From contig CAZTDX010000003.1 of assembly GCA_964612425.1 (NCBI GenBank), positions 49,258 through 113,257 on the forward strand: 64,000 nt of DNA. The letters are read 5' to 3'. Under the pieces are notes generated by a model. That model made no database searches and had not been told where the DNA came from. It saw only the letters and a program-made list of their open reading frames with translations. The stretch comes from CAUJGP01 sp964612425 (GTDB taxonomy: Bacteria > Bdellovibrionota > Bdellovibrionia > Bdellovibrionales > Bdellovibrionaceae). The translations under genes and the position numbers were made by a program. This document shows positions 1-8,847 of the stretch, one piece after another. Position 1 is the first letter of the stretch; every line of letters starts with the position of its first letter.

Positions 1-755
1 GCAGTAGATAACGATTCCGCCGACCGCGATAAACCAAAACTTGCCTGAGAGACTTGAGTACTTGAATGATCAATACTATCAGCAATAAATGTTAACTCTT
101 TTGTCAAATTTCGTGCTAAATATATTCCTATAATTAGTGTCCCAAGAATTCCAATAACACCAAATAAAGTGCTCAAAAATAGAGAATTACTATTTGTTTT
201 TTCAAATTGCTTTTTCTCGATTTCAACAATTTCGTAATTAATAGCAATAATCCTCGAAAATGAAATATTGGATTGATCTAAGACTGACGTTAATTCATTC
301 TCAAAAACTTCCTTTGCCTCAACTTGCTGATTATCTCTTAGCTTAGAGAGAGTTTTTTTAACCGCTACTTCCCAAGCACCAGAGAGTGGAACAAAGAGGG
401 ACCATTGTTCTGATTCTTCCTTCGATTGCTCTAAGGGCAAGTAGATATCCCAACCTTTTTTATATTTTTCCAAATATGTTACTATGCGATTATTTAGTTC
501 AATAAATTTAGTATTTTGATTATTGTAAACACTTTTAGAAAATTCAATTTGAATAAGGTTGCGAGCTTCCTCCATTAACTGAAGTCCAAGAAGTGAGGGC
601 ACACGCACATCAGTTACTTGACTAGCCGATTTTGCAACTTGTTTTGTTACTAGAATTGAAGTCCCGACCAAAGCAATAATAAATAAACACGGAATCGCAA
701 TTAAGATTAGCATTTTTAGTCTAAACCCTTTAAACCAATTTGAAATTGAATCCAC
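1..755 (-). CDS. Methyl-accepting chemotaxis protein, N-terminal part (cut by window edge)
   Basis: Partial gene: about 251 codons from a GTG start at 755 run off the left edge. A GGAG ribosome-binding site lies 7 bases upstream of the GTG. The N-terminus (NWFKGFRLKML) and the periplasmic start (DVRVPSLLG) match the receptor at 47340-48989 (NWFRGLRFKML, DVRVPSIKG), so the two are paralogs. Visible parts are a first membrane segment at about residues 15-35, a helical sensor region to about residue 190, a second membrane segment, and the start of the Ser/Ala-rich region leading to the signalling domain (STQVSQASFG). The methylation helices and hairpin tip lie outside the window. It should be an inner-membrane chemoreceptor; the ligand is unknown. 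Continuation of the frame to position 1 is clean. Confidence 0.85.
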   Translation of the reverse strand, partial: MDSISNWFKGFRLKMLILIAIPCLFIIALVGTSILVTKQVAKSASQVTDVRVPSLLGLQLMEEARNLIQIEFSKSVYNNQNTKFIELNNRIVTYLEKYKKGWDIYLPLEQSKEESEQWSLFVPLSGAWEVAVKKTLSKLRDNQQVEAKEVFENELTSVLDQSNISFSRIIAINYEIVEIEKKQFEKTNSNSLFLSTLFGVIGILGTLIIGIYLARNLTKELTFIADSIDHSSTQVSQASFGLSRSAESLST

Positions 756-924
756 TACGGCACTCCTTTTTTTTCATACTAAAATCTAGTTTATTAAATA
801 TTTATAAATTCAAATCTAGGCCACTCTTCGTCAGTATGATAAAAAAGTGAAGTCTTTGAAGAAAACTATTAACACGACCAATTAAAATTTATTTAATCAA
901 TAATGAAAAACTTATATTCAATTT

Positions 925-1518
925 TTAAATTGCGGCTGATAAAACAAATGAAATAATTGTAGATTCCCCTGTGAGTGGACAATTTATGGGAGAACCATAA
1001 CATAGAATGGATGTCGTTGTAGCATTCGGGTTACTCATCTGTACTTTTGAACTTTCGTATTGAAAATAGACTAGTGTTTTTTGATCAATCACAAAACCCA
1101 AGCCCCAACGATTCATTGACCCTTTCATTTGAAAATCAATTCGTTGTTCTTCAAGGACATGATAAGGATACCGCCCATACCAAATCGACCAACTACCAAA
1201 AGAGTATTTCAGGCCAAGACCACCGCTATAGGATGTAAATAAACCTGATGTGATTGAAGTTCCATAGATAGAACTTTTATACATAACCTTAAAAGGACCA
1301 CTGCGTGCATAATCAGCACCAATAAATAAAGAATTTAACTTTAATCCAGTTTTGGCTCCCAGTAAATAGCCCATTCCCTCACCATCAATGATTGCTTTGT
1401 TGCCCAGAGACGTTGTTAGTTGACCATAGCCAAGATAAGGTTCGGTAAACCATTCTGCCTTTAAGGAGATAGAAAAAAAGAGGACAAGGAAACTGATAAA
1501 ATATTGCCGATGGATCAT
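925..1518 (-). CDS. Predicted outer-membrane beta-barrel protein
   Basis: Exported protein of about 197 residues. A signal peptide begins at the ATG at 1518 (MIHRQYFISFLVLFFSISLKA, cleavage near the KA). An upstream ATG at 1554 is possible but would overlap the divergent gene. The rest alternates polar and hydrophobic residues with many Gly, Tyr and Ser, as in small 8-10 strand barrels. It ends in a hydrophobic strand (FVLSAAI), although not with the usual terminal Phe. No family could be named. It is divergent from the barrel gene at 1541, leaving only about 22 bases between the starts, so each promoter probably lies within the other gene. No strong ribosome-binding site is visible. Confidence 0.6.
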   Translation of the reverse strand: MIHRQYFISFLVLFFSISLKAEWFTEPYLGYGQLTTSLGNKAIIDGEGMGYLLGAKTGLKLNSLFIGADYARSGPFKVMYKSSIYGTSITSGLFTSYSGGLGLKYSFGSWSIWYGRYPYHVLEEQRIDFQMKGSMNRWGLGFVIDQKTLVYFQYESSKVQMSNPNATTTSILCYGSPINCPLTGESTIISFVLSAAI

Positions 1519-1540
1519 TTTAAATGAGATTATATGATTA

Positions 1541-2683
1541 ATGACATTTTTCAATCAAACAATTCTTATTTTAATAATACTTTCGCTATTTACTATTAAT
1601 CTCTCAAAAAGTCGTGCTCAGTCACTCCCAATCACAACAACCGGTACATCTTATTACGGAACCTATAGTCATGCGCCTCAGGGTTCGACTCGCGCCATGG
1701 CTCTTGGCGGAGCCTATACAGGTCTCAGCGATGATGCTTCGGGAATTATCTACAACCCGGCAGGCCTCAGTCATGGGGTTTGGAGATTTGATTTTGGTAG
1801 CACCTCCAATAATACTATGAATCGTGAAGCCGACGTTAATCGTGATAATACCCTCGATGGCGTAAGCTTTCAATTTAACTTTTTAGCTGTCGCCGGAAGA
1901 CTTGGCCCTCTCACCCTTGCTGTTGGAAAGAGTTCTCCCTACTCAACTGAAATTTACTCCCGAAGCTCACTCTTTCAGAGAGCAGGGATCAGCATACAAA
2001 ATACGGATTATACAATTGCTTTTGCTCTCACTCCAAACTTTTCCATCGGAGCGACTCAGCACAATTCGGAATTAAATGAAAATTATTTAACTTACAACGA
2101 AACCTACTACCAAAGCATTCACAAAGGCCAGTACATGACCTATGGAATCAGCTATCGCGCCGATAGAGATATGGGTTATGGTTTTTCCTACACCCCTAAA
2201 ATGATCATCGATGTCCCTGATTCTGAAAATCAGGTTTCTAATGGAAATTTCACCACTAATCTTAATTGGTTTAGAGGTATTGCCCTTCCTGAACGTTATA
2301 CCTTTGGTGGCTTTTTTAGAGGCTCAAGTGATTTGATGTATATTGCCGATCTTGATTTTATTCGAGCGGTCGATAATTCTGTTCTCGTTGAAAGTCCTTT
2401 TGATAATCATAACTCTACTAACTATCAAGTAAAAACCAAACTCGTTCAAATTCCCCACGGCGGAATTGAATACACCGTTTTTTCACAGGCCAAAAAAACT
2501 TTTATTTGGAGACTGGGCAGCTACAAGGAGCCTGGGCGCATCGCTGGTGGCAGTGACCGTTTTCACTATACCATGGGCGTTGAATTACGCATTGGAGCTC
2601 TCGTTGTGAGTGCTTCGATGGATGAGGCCACTGGCTTTTCTAACTCTTCGCAGTCAATAAATATTGTTTTGGGAGGCAGTTAA
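1541..2683 (+). CDS. FadL/PorV-like outer-membrane beta-barrel protein
   Basis: 380 residues with a signal peptide at about residues 1-26 (ends SRAQ). The motif after it, STRAMALGGAYTGLSDDASGIIYNPAGL, spans residues 49-76 or so. This is typical of FadL/PorV/UPF0164-type barrels, in which a conserved N-terminal segment (RAMG-GGAY-DD-YNPAGL) lines the barrel. The remaining sequence is rich in aromatic and Gly residues with beta alternation. It probably forms an outer-membrane channel or assembly platform; the substrate cannot be read from the sequence. It is followed after 3 bases by another barrel gene on the same strand, so the two are probably co-transcribed. The start overlaps or nearly abuts the divergent gene on the other strand. 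Confidence 0.7.
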   Translation: MTFFNQTILILIILSLFTINLSKSRAQSLPITTTGTSYYGTYSHAPQGSTRAMALGGAYTGLSDDASGIIYNPAGLSHGVWRFDFGSTSNNTMNREADVNRDNTLDGVSFQFNFLAVAGRLGPLTLAVGKSSPYSTEIYSRSSLFQRAGISIQNTDYTIAFALTPNFSIGATQHNSELNENYLTYNETYYQSIHKGQYMTYGISYRADRDMGYGFSYTPKMIIDVPDSENQVSNGNFTTNLNWFRGIALPERYTFGGFFRGSSDLMYIADLDFIRAVDNSVLVESPFDNHNSTNYQVKTKLVQIPHGGIEYTVFSQAKKTFIWRLGSYKEPGRIAGGSDRFHYTMGVELRIGALVVSASMDEATGFSNSSQSINIVLGGS

Positions 2684-2686
2684 CGT

Positions 2687-3343
2687 ATGAAGAATATAGC
2701 TTTCACAATATTTTTACAACTCCTCTTAATGAAACCACTAATATCGCTCGCCGCAGAACGAAATCTCTCTATCGTGGGGCTCTATAGTCAATCAAAAATA
2801 AATTATGAACTCGACACGAATTCACCCTTTTATACCGGTAAAGATACACAGGCCGACGCTAGCTTTAGCTATGGAGCTTTACTCGAAACTCCTCTTCAAG
2901 GGCAGTGGAGTTTTGAAACAGGACTCATTTTTTTACAAAGAGGTTTTCAAACAAAAAATAGTTTTGATTCATCTACCAACGTCTACCGTTGGAAATCTCT
3001 CTACGTCCCTCTCACTGGTCGCTTTCATCCCACCAAAAGATTCATGGGCTCCATTGGACTTTACCTTGATTACGGCGTGAGTAAAGTTTCCACCTACAAC
3101 ACTTCTAACTCCAATGCTATACAGTATCAACCGATGAAAAACCTCGGTCTCCGCGAACTTGAATATGGCATGACTTACAGTGCAGGAATGCAGTTTGCCA
3201 TGAACGCATCTACTTCGTTTCTAATTGAAGTGCGGTTCAATGAATCTTGGTCTAATCTCATGGACACCAATTTACCCACAGTAAACAAAAACGAAAAGGC
3301 AACACTCTCTGAAGCCCAACTCTACTTGGGCTTCACGATTTAA
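2687..3343 (+). CDS. Small outer-membrane beta-barrel (porin-like) protein
   Basis: 218 residues. A signal peptide (residues 1-23, ends SLAAE) is followed by alternating beta-strand sequence with pairs such as SFETGLIFLQRGF and YVPLTGRFHP. These resemble the outer-membrane beta-barrel domain of the PF13568 type. The C-terminal strand is AQLYLGFTI. A GGGAGG sequence overlapping the end of the upstream gene can serve as ribosome-binding site, and the 3-base spacing argues for one operon with the FadL-like gene. The function is unknown beyond a location in the outer membrane. Confidence 0.6.
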   Translation: MKNIAFTIFLQLLLMKPLISLAAERNLSIVGLYSQSKINYELDTNSPFYTGKDTQADASFSYGALLETPLQGQWSFETGLIFLQRGFQTKNSFDSSTNVYRWKSLYVPLTGRFHPTKRFMGSIGLYLDYGVSKVSTYNTSNSNAIQYQPMKNLGLRELEYGMTYSAGMQFAMNASTSFLIEVRFNESWSNLMDTNLPTVNKNEKATLSEAQLYLGFTI

Positions 3344-3374
3344 AAATCACAAAATAATATATATTAAATTAATT

Positions 3375-4502
3375 TTATTTGATTGTATATTTTAAAAAGC
3401 GACACTCGAGTGAGCCATTATAAACAAAATGCTTACGAGACGCTTTTAATTTAAGGTCTCCCATTAGGTCCTTGTTCCCAGATAAAATATAAACATCCCA
3501 TCCAGAAAAGTGGGTTTTTAAAGTGTATCCTAAGTCTCGGTAAACATCCCGTAAATTATCTTCATCTCCTAAACGAGTTCCGTAGGGCGGGTTAATAATA
3601 ACAATTCCTTTTTCACAGGGAGGAGTAATCATAGATAATGTGGCTTTTCGAAATTCGATAAGGTGATCTACTCCAGCTCTCTTAGCGTTAGCCTTCGCTT
3701 TTTGAATAACTTTTTGATCGACATCATAACCATAAAATAAAAATGGAAGATCTTCTTTCTCTTCATCACAGACTTCATCTAAAACTTTAGACCAAACATC
3801 ATCATTGTAATTTTCAAAGCGCTGAAATCCGAAATGCTTACGATGAATCCCTGGCGCCATATTGATGGCCATCATCGCTGCCTCAATTAAAATTGTTCCT
3901 GATCCACAAGTTAAATCCACAATAGGAATATCTTTTTTCCATTCGGTCATCATGATAAGCGCTGCTGCTAAATTTTCTTTTAAAGGAGCCTCTCCAGCCT
4001 CCATCCGATAGCCTCGCATAAACAAACTATCCCCAGAAGTATCTACGGCGAGAGAAAACGTATTCTTGTAGCCTTTAATATAGAATCTAACATCTGGATC
4101 TTCTTTACTGATGCTTGGTCGATCGCCAAACTTTTCGCGAATTTGATCCACAATTGCATCTTTAACTTTCATGGCTAAAAAACGCTGATCGCGAATCATA
4201 CTCTCCTTGACAGAGGCATCGATCATAAACGTTTTTTTAGGAGTTAAATACCTGGAGAAATCCTGATTTTTGATGATTTGATTATACAATTCATCTTCAT
4301 TGTACGCCGTAAACTCAATCAATGGCTTCAAAATGCGACTGGCAACTCGCGAGCACAAATTCAGACGATAAACATCTTCCCAACGTCCTTCAAAAAAAAC
4401 ACCCGCTGGAGTTTTTTTAACATGATCAATTCCTAATTGTGCCATCTCCTCTACTAAAACATCAGTGAGGCCCTTCGCCGTCGATACAAAAAATTGAGGC
4501 AT
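3375..4502 (-). CDS. THUMP-domain RNA (guanine-N2) methyltransferase, RlmL-like
   Basis: 375 residues. An N-terminal ferredoxin-like/THUMP region (about 1-160) binds RNA. The C-terminal Rossmann methyltransferase has SAM motif I (DLTCGSGTILIEAAM, near residue 199) and the catalytic NPPY motif (INPPYGTRLG, near residue 305). This is the architecture of the UPF0020 family (N-terminal half of E. coli RlmL), which makes m2G in 23S rRNA; the exact target nucleotide cannot be assigned here. The E. coli RlmK-like second half is absent. An AAGGAA ribosome-binding site precedes the ATG at 4502. It lies 12 bases downstream of the ETF-QO gene and is probably translated from the same transcript. Confidence 0.85.
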   Translation of the reverse strand: MPQFFVSTAKGLTDVLVEEMAQLGIDHVKKTPAGVFFEGRWEDVYRLNLCSRVASRILKPLIEFTAYNEDELYNQIIKNQDFSRYLTPKKTFMIDASVKESMIRDQRFLAMKVKDAIVDQIREKFGDRPSISKEDPDVRFYIKGYKNTFSLAVDTSGDSLFMRGYRMEAGEAPLKENLAAALIMMTEWKKDIPIVDLTCGSGTILIEAAMMAINMAPGIHRKHFGFQRFENYNDDVWSKVLDEVCDEEKEDLPFLFYGYDVDQKVIQKAKANAKRAGVDHLIEFRKATLSMITPPCEKGIVIINPPYGTRLGDEDNLRDVYRDLGYTLKTHFSGWDVYILSGNKDLMGDLKLKASRKHFVYNGSLECRFLKYTIK

Positions 4503-4514
4503 TTAACTTTTCCT

Positions 4515-6245
4515 TTAAGTGTCTTGGTACTTTGGTCCACCCCCACCCTCTGGTGGCGTCCAATCAATGTTCTCGAACGGGCATTTAATATCACAAGTTT
4601 TGCAATGAATACAGTTCGTATAATTAATTTGTAAATCTAACTGACCTTGATATTTGGTGGAGGGTACCATTTCATAGACGCTTGCAGGACAAAACAGAGT
4701 ACAAGGTGATTTGTATTTTTTATCACATTGAGTTCTGCAAACATCAGGATTCTGTAATAACAAATGGTTTGGAGAGTCCTCATCATGGATCGTTCCAGTT
4801 AAGTAAACACTGCCTAATTTATCAAAAAATAATTTTCCATCAGGCTTGGGAAGCTTATTGGCAGGATGATTTAATCCATCACCACCCCATACATCCACTA
4901 CTGATTCCGTGGCTTCAGCATCTGTTTCTGTCACTGGCATAGGGTCCATGACCCCACGTCCTCCAGTAAGCTCTTGCAATCCAATGAGTGGAAATCCTGC
5001 CACCATTCCTTGACTTAGTGCCTGATGGAAATTTCTTACACGGTACAATTCAGTTTTAATATAGCTACACTTTACCGCCTCTTCATAACTTTTGAGTTGT
5101 TGTGAACTAAAATCATCCTTGAGTAGCCCCTGAAATAAACTCTCAGCAGCTAACATCCCCGACTTCATAGCTAAATGAATTCCCTTTAACTTCTGCACAT
5201 CCACCATCGATGCAGAATCTCCGCAGGCCAAAAATCCATCGCCATAGAGTTTTGGCATGGAATACCAACCACCCGCAGGTAATGTCTTTCCGCCATACGA
5301 TATAACCTGTCCGCCCTCAATCATCTTTGCAATAAAGGGATGAGTTTTGAGTTTTTGCAATTCTCGGTGCGGATCTAGTAGAGGGTCTTTTGTGTCTAAA
5401 TAAGCGACCAACCCTAACACGATTTTATCTTCTGGAAGCGTATAAATAAAAGTTCCGCCAATAGACTTTGAGAGTGGAAAACCCATCGTGTGAGTCACCT
5501 GCCCCGGCTCAACAGTTCCCTTAGGCATTTGAATAATTTCTTTAACACCTTCTTCAAAAATTTCAGGATGCTTTCCTTCTCTCAAATTCAGCTTTTTTTG
5601 CACTCCCTTAAAGAGTGAGCCCCGTGTTCCTTCGGAAAATACTACCGCTTTTGATTTAATAATGAGTCCTGGTTCAAAATTAGATTTTGGTTTTCCATTT
5701 TTATCACGACCCTTATCACCTGTTCGAACTCCTACAATTTTATCGCCTTCGTAAATGGCTTTAACCGCAGCAAACCCTGGAAAAATATTAATCCCCACTT
5801 CTTCACACTTTGTGGCTAGCCAACGATTAAATTTACTTAGTGAAATAATGTAATTGCCTTCGTTATGAAAAGGAGGTGGAACAATTGGTAATTTAAAATT
5901 AAAATCCTCTCCTAAGTAATAAACGGCATCTTTTTTAACTTCAGACTCAATGGGACAGCCCTGTTCTTTAAAATTGGGAATTAGTTCTTTAAGTGCCGAA
6001 GGATTTAAAACTGCTCCTGAAAAGCTATGAGCCCCAATCTCTGAAGCTTTTTCTAATACCACAATCATTGGATCATTAATGACAGTTCCTGTTTTTCGGC
6101 CCGATTGAAGATCTTCATTATGGCGATCAATTTGATTTTTTAAATGAAGTGCCGCCGACAGGCCCGCAGCGCCTCCACCCACGATGACAATGTCAGCGTC
6201 CATGGTTTCTCTTGTTACCCCTTCAGGAAGTTCATCATAACCCAT
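4515..6245 (-). CDS. Electron transfer flavoprotein-ubiquinone oxidoreductase
   Basis: About 576 residues. Passes electrons from electron-transfer flavoprotein, reduced by acyl-CoA dehydrogenases, to ubiquinone at the inner membrane. An FAD-binding dinucleotide motif lies near the start (IVGGGAAGLSAALHL). ETF-QO signatures follow (SFSGAVLNP, YGGKTLPAGG, GDSASMVD). The C-terminus carries a ferredoxin-like 4Fe-4S motif (CIHCKTCDIKCP). The ATG at 6245 is preferred because GAGGTG lies 7 bases upstream; a TTG at 6260 is also in frame. ETF alpha and beta genes are not in the window, but a fadE gene is (36973-39414), so the enzyme fits a fatty-acid oxidation chain. Length matches bacterial family members. 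Confidence 0.93.
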   Translation of the reverse strand: MGYDELPEGVTRETMDADIVIVGGGAAGLSAALHLKNQIDRHNEDLQSGRKTGTVINDPMIVVLEKASEIGAHSFSGAVLNPSALKELIPNFKEQGCPIESEVKKDAVYYLGEDFNFKLPIVPPPFHNEGNYIISLSKFNRWLATKCEEVGINIFPGFAAVKAIYEGDKIVGVRTGDKGRDKNGKPKSNFEPGLIIKSKAVVFSEGTRGSLFKGVQKKLNLREGKHPEIFEEGVKEIIQMPKGTVEPGQVTHTMGFPLSKSIGGTFIYTLPEDKIVLGLVAYLDTKDPLLDPHRELQKLKTHPFIAKMIEGGQVISYGGKTLPAGGWYSMPKLYGDGFLACGDSASMVDVQKLKGIHLAMKSGMLAAESLFQGLLKDDFSSQQLKSYEEAVKCSYIKTELYRVRNFHQALSQGMVAGFPLIGLQELTGGRGVMDPMPVTETDAEATESVVDVWGGDGLNHPANKLPKPDGKLFFDKLGSVYLTGTIHDEDSPNHLLLQNPDVCRTQCDKKYKSPCTLFCPASVYEMVPSTKYQGQLDLQINYTNCIHCKTCDIKCPFENIDWTPPEGGGGPKYQDT

Positions 6246-6408
6246 ACAACTACACCTCAAAATCGAAGCTCATTGGGACTTTGCCGCACTCCAATGATTT
6301 AATTATAGACAAATTTAAAATTACTTATTTCCAATAGTTATGGTTATCAAGAGTGAGAGAAAGAGTCTATTTATAATTTGAGAAGTGATCTCAAATTAAA
6401 GTCACGCC

Positions 6409-6678
6409 CTAAAATTCGTCATCATTCGTTGATGAGGGTGACGACTCTGATTTGTCTTTAGCAGTATCTAATTTTCGAACAGGTTTTACGATTTGCGCTT
6501 GGACCTCTAAGTCTTCCTCATCTTGTCCGCCGGGGAAAAGCCTTTCACGAGCTACTTTTGCAATTTGTAAATCATTCGCATTCATTTCCATCGTCTCAGC
6601 ATGAGCAGTAGTTTTTAAAATAATACCCAAGAAACATAAACTAAAACTGACCATTATCATTGAAACTAATTTCTTCAT
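6409..6678 (-). CDS. Small exported protein of unknown function
   Basis: 89 residues from an ATG at 6678, preceded by GGAGTGGAG. The N-terminus is a signal peptide (MKKLVSMIMVSFSLCFLGIILKTTAHAE). The mature part is short, charged and ends in a Ser/Asp/Glu-rich tail (SSPSSTNDDEF), which suggests a disordered periplasmic peptide. A longer reading from 6726 would place 16 hydrophilic residues before the signal peptide and is less likely. The family is not recognised. It lies downstream of the nitrilase-like gene on the same strand with a gap of 57 bases. Confidence 0.6.
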   Translation of the reverse strand: MKKLVSMIMVSFSLCFLGIILKTTAHAETMEMNANDLQIAKVARERLFPGGQDEEDLEVQAQIVKPVRKLDTAKDKSESSPSSTNDDEF

Positions 6679-6735
6679 ATTAACTCCACTCCTTTGGATT
6701 AGCTGATCACTCTCTTGAGCTCTCATGAAACTTTC

Positions 6736-7647
6736 CTAAACTCTTCCTTGACGATGCGCTGACATTGGAATTTGTTTTCTCACTTTATTGATTTCTGCTT
6801 TTTTCAATGCATGAACTTGCACTGACGCATCCATCCCTAAATTAAACTCCACCTCTCCCCACGGATTAATAATAAGGCTATTCCCATGTGTTTGGCGAGT
6901 GAGATGTGGGTATTCAACACTTTGATGTTTACCTGCTTGAGCGCTTGCTACAACATAACTTTGACTTTCAATAGCTCTTGCTCGAAGCAATACATCCCAG
7001 TGAGCTTTTCCCGTTTCAGGTAAAAATGCGGCGGGCACCAAAATAAGATCCACACCCTCATAAGCATATTTTGAATACAACTCAGCAAAGCGCAGATCAT
7101 AACAAATAGACTCTCCAATACTCCAATTTTTAATCTGATGAATGCGGTGAGAGTCCCCTCGCTGAAAAACATCTGATTCTCGAATAGGCTTTTGCCCCGC
7201 AAGCTCAATATCAAACAAATGAATTTTTTGATAACCCACTTGCGGACGACCATCACGTCCAATCCAAATCGACGAATTGTAGAGCTTACCCTCAATGATT
7301 AAGGGGACTGAGCCCAAATGCAGATGAGTTTGCAGTTTTTTTGCCCATTCGCCTAACCACAAAAAGCAAGAATGAGTAAGTTGAAATCCTTCAATGGGAT
7401 CAGAGTCTTTGATCCGCAAGAAAAGACAATTTTCAGGAAAACAAATTAATTCTAAAGAAGGTTTTGATAGATCTGTTGATAGCTTTGAGCTCTCTTGAGT
7501 TTTAAACTCTAATTTTTCAATCATCCTAAAAATTTGTTCAAAGCTTTGTAAATTAGTGGCGAGAGAATCCACGGATGTCATCTGTACGAGTGCGATATTT
7601 AAAATATCTAAATTAAGGCTTGCAGCGTTAGGACCGTCTTGGCTCAC
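6736..7647 (-). CDS. Carbon-nitrogen hydrolase (nitrilase superfamily, Nit1-like amidase)
   Basis: 303 residues with the complete Glu-Lys-Cys triad of the nitrilase superfamily: Glu in ICFPENCLF, Lys in GYQKIHLFDIE and Cys in ESICYDLRF. The KIHLFD and YDLRFPE-like segments point to the Nit1/Nit2 branch, cytosolic amidases that hydrolyse deaminated glutathione or omega-amides. Substrate assignment is inference from motif similarity. The start is a GTG at 7647 with AGGGG just upstream; the first 15 residues are an extra tail relative to the family core. The C-terminus (VRKQIPMSAHRQ) matches the family's R-P-HRR-like end. Confidence 0.85.
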   Translation of the reverse strand: MSQDGPNAASLNLDILNIALVQMTSVDSLATNLQSFEQIFRMIEKLEFKTQESSKLSTDLSKPSLELICFPENCLFLRIKDSDPIEGFQLTHSCFLWLGEWAKKLQTHLHLGSVPLIIEGKLYNSSIWIGRDGRPQVGYQKIHLFDIELAGQKPIRESDVFQRGDSHRIHQIKNWSIGESICYDLRFAELYSKYAYEGVDLILVPAAFLPETGKAHWDVLLRARAIESQSYVVASAQAGKHQSVEYPHLTRQTHGNSLIINPWGEVEFNLGMDASVQVHALKKAEINKVRKQIPMSAHRQGRV

Positions 7648-7676
7648 TATTTCCCCTGATAAAGCTCAAATTGATA

Positions 7677-8060
7677 TTACTTGGTGATTGAGCTATCAGA
7701 AATATTTTTGCAAATCCATCCACCCTTTTCAAGGTTGGATTTTACTTTTGACACTATCGGAGTACAGTTTTTAACCTTTTTTGCTTTTAGAACTTCTTCA
7801 TCTAGACCTTGCTTAGTGTAGTAAGCGACACAATATTCGGCTTTTTGCTCTACACGTACAGTTCTAACCTCCAGGGAATTTCGACAGAGCCAATACAATT
7901 CATCTTCAGATTCTGATTTAGTTGACTCTAATTTTGACGACACTTTTAAGTTTGAAGACTCAACACTCTTCTTGTTTTCAATAGCCGCATAAAGGCTTGA
8001 TCCCATAAAAAAAGCCCAGAGTTCAATGCCTGTTAACATTATGCTCTGAGCTCTTCCCAT
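7677..8060 (-). CDS. Hypothetical exported protein with four cysteines
   Basis: Up to 127 residues; the start is uncertain. The ATG at 8060 gives seven residues before a hydrophobic segment (GIELWAFFMGSSLYAA), and the ATG at 8039 would begin right at it. Neither has a strong ribosome-binding site. The mature part is Lys/Glu/Ser-rich with four Cys (LCRNS, EYCVAY, KNCTPI, WICKN) that could form two disulfides in the periplasm. No family is recognised. It lies between the nitrilase gene and the L24 gene on the same strand. Confidence 0.45.
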   Translation of the reverse strand: MGRAQSIMLTGIELWAFFMGSSLYAAIENKKSVESSNLKVSSKLESTKSESEDELYWLCRNSLEVRTVRVEQKAEYCVAYYTKQGLDEEVLKAKKVKNCTPIVSKVKSNLEKGGWICKNISDSSITK

Positions 8061-8100
8061 ATATTAATCACCAATCTTGAGTTATAGATTTGATTAAAAA

Positions 8101-8349
8101 TTATCTCTTAGACTTTGCTTTAGGTGCAGCTGCTTTTTTACCATCAAGAAGTTTTACATTTGAATAATCAAAGTAACCTTCTTTTTGTAATAGACCATCT
8201 TTTTTGTCATAGTGAGTCATTACTTTCACACCTTGAACCAAAATTTTCATCTTGATTGGATCAACGGAAATAACTTCTCCCGTTTTACCCTTATCAGCAC
8301 CTGTAATAACTTTTACAGAATCACCTTTTTTAATCTTTAACTTTTTCAT
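8101..8349 (-). CDS. rplX: Ribosomal protein L24 (KOW domain), outside the main ribosomal operon
   Basis: 82 residues. The KOW signature is clear: KKGDSVKVITGADKGKTGEV at residues 8-27, followed by the L24 body (VQGVKVMTHYDKK) and a basic Ala/Lys tail (AAAPKAKSKR). L24 binds the 5' end of 23S rRNA and starts large-subunit assembly. The protein is shorter than the roughly 100 residues common in bacteria. L24 normally sits between L14 and L5 in the spc operon; here it follows L28 after 10 bases, so it is either a relocated copy or a paralog. A GAGG ribosome-binding site precedes the ATG. Confidence 0.88.
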   Translation of the reverse strand: MKKLKIKKGDSVKVITGADKGKTGEVISVDPIKMKILVQGVKVMTHYDKKDGLLQKEGYFDYSNVKLLDGKKAAAPKAKSKR

Positions 8350-8359
8350 TCTCTACCTC

Positions 8360-8659
8360 TTACTGAGCTGATACTTTCTTTTTTGTAATTTTTTTCTTAA
8401 TACGACGCTTAATATCCAATGCTTTTGATGAAAGCACACAATCTTTTTGGTTTAGTAAATAAACATCAAAACCACCAACGTGTTCCATAGAGCGCATTGC
8501 ATGCGTTGACATCTTTAAAGAAACCATTTGATTTAATGTTCTGCTAAACATCCGTTTTTGCTGAACATTTGGCATAGCAATTGATTTTGTTTTTATATTT
8601 GAGTGACTTACTAGGTTTTTAACCGCAGGTCCCTTTCCCGTTAATTCACAGCGACTCAT
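8360..8659 (-). CDS. rpmB: Ribosomal protein L28
   Basis: 99 residues from the ATG at 8659, which has GGAGAGG upstream. The frame is open to 8737, but the extra residues do not fit the family. The sequence starts MSRCELTGKGP and carries the L28 pattern with the conserved MPNVQ and MRSMEHVGG segments, most like alphaproteobacterial-type L28 with its basic C-terminal extension. Only two Cys are present, so the zinc ribbon of CxxC-type L28 is absent. It is co-directional with L24 (10 bases apart) and divergent from the S18 gene. Confidence 0.88.
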   Translation of the reverse strand: MSRCELTGKGPAVKNLVSHSNIKTKSIAMPNVQQKRMFSRTLNQMVSLKMSTHAMRSMEHVGGFDVYLLNQKDCVLSSKALDIKRRIKKKITKKKVSAQ

Positions 8660-8738
8660 GATCCTCTCCTCCATAAAATTGAAGACTCTTAAAACTAGAA
8701 AGAATAGTCTATAAGTCAAAAAGTCTCTTGTTGGCAAC

Positions 8739-8810
8739 CGAAATTTATAGTAGTAAGTGTTCCAATAAAATATTTTATTAAATTTTTCTCACTATCGAAA
8801 TTTTTAGTAG
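8739..8810. repeat. Direct repeat flanking a palindrome between rpmB and rpsR
   Basis: Two near-identical 15-mers, CGAAATTTATAGTAG (8739-8753) and CGAAATTTTTAGTAG (8796-8810), differ at one base. They flank a perfect 16-base palindrome, AATAAAATATTTTATT (8764-8779). The arrangement sits in the shared upstream region of two divergent ribosomal genes. It could be an operator pair controlling both directions. No known repressor box is recognised. Confidence 0.5.
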
Positions 8811-8847
8811 AATTAAAAAAGTAACAAAGTTCTAGAAAAGGAAGCCC

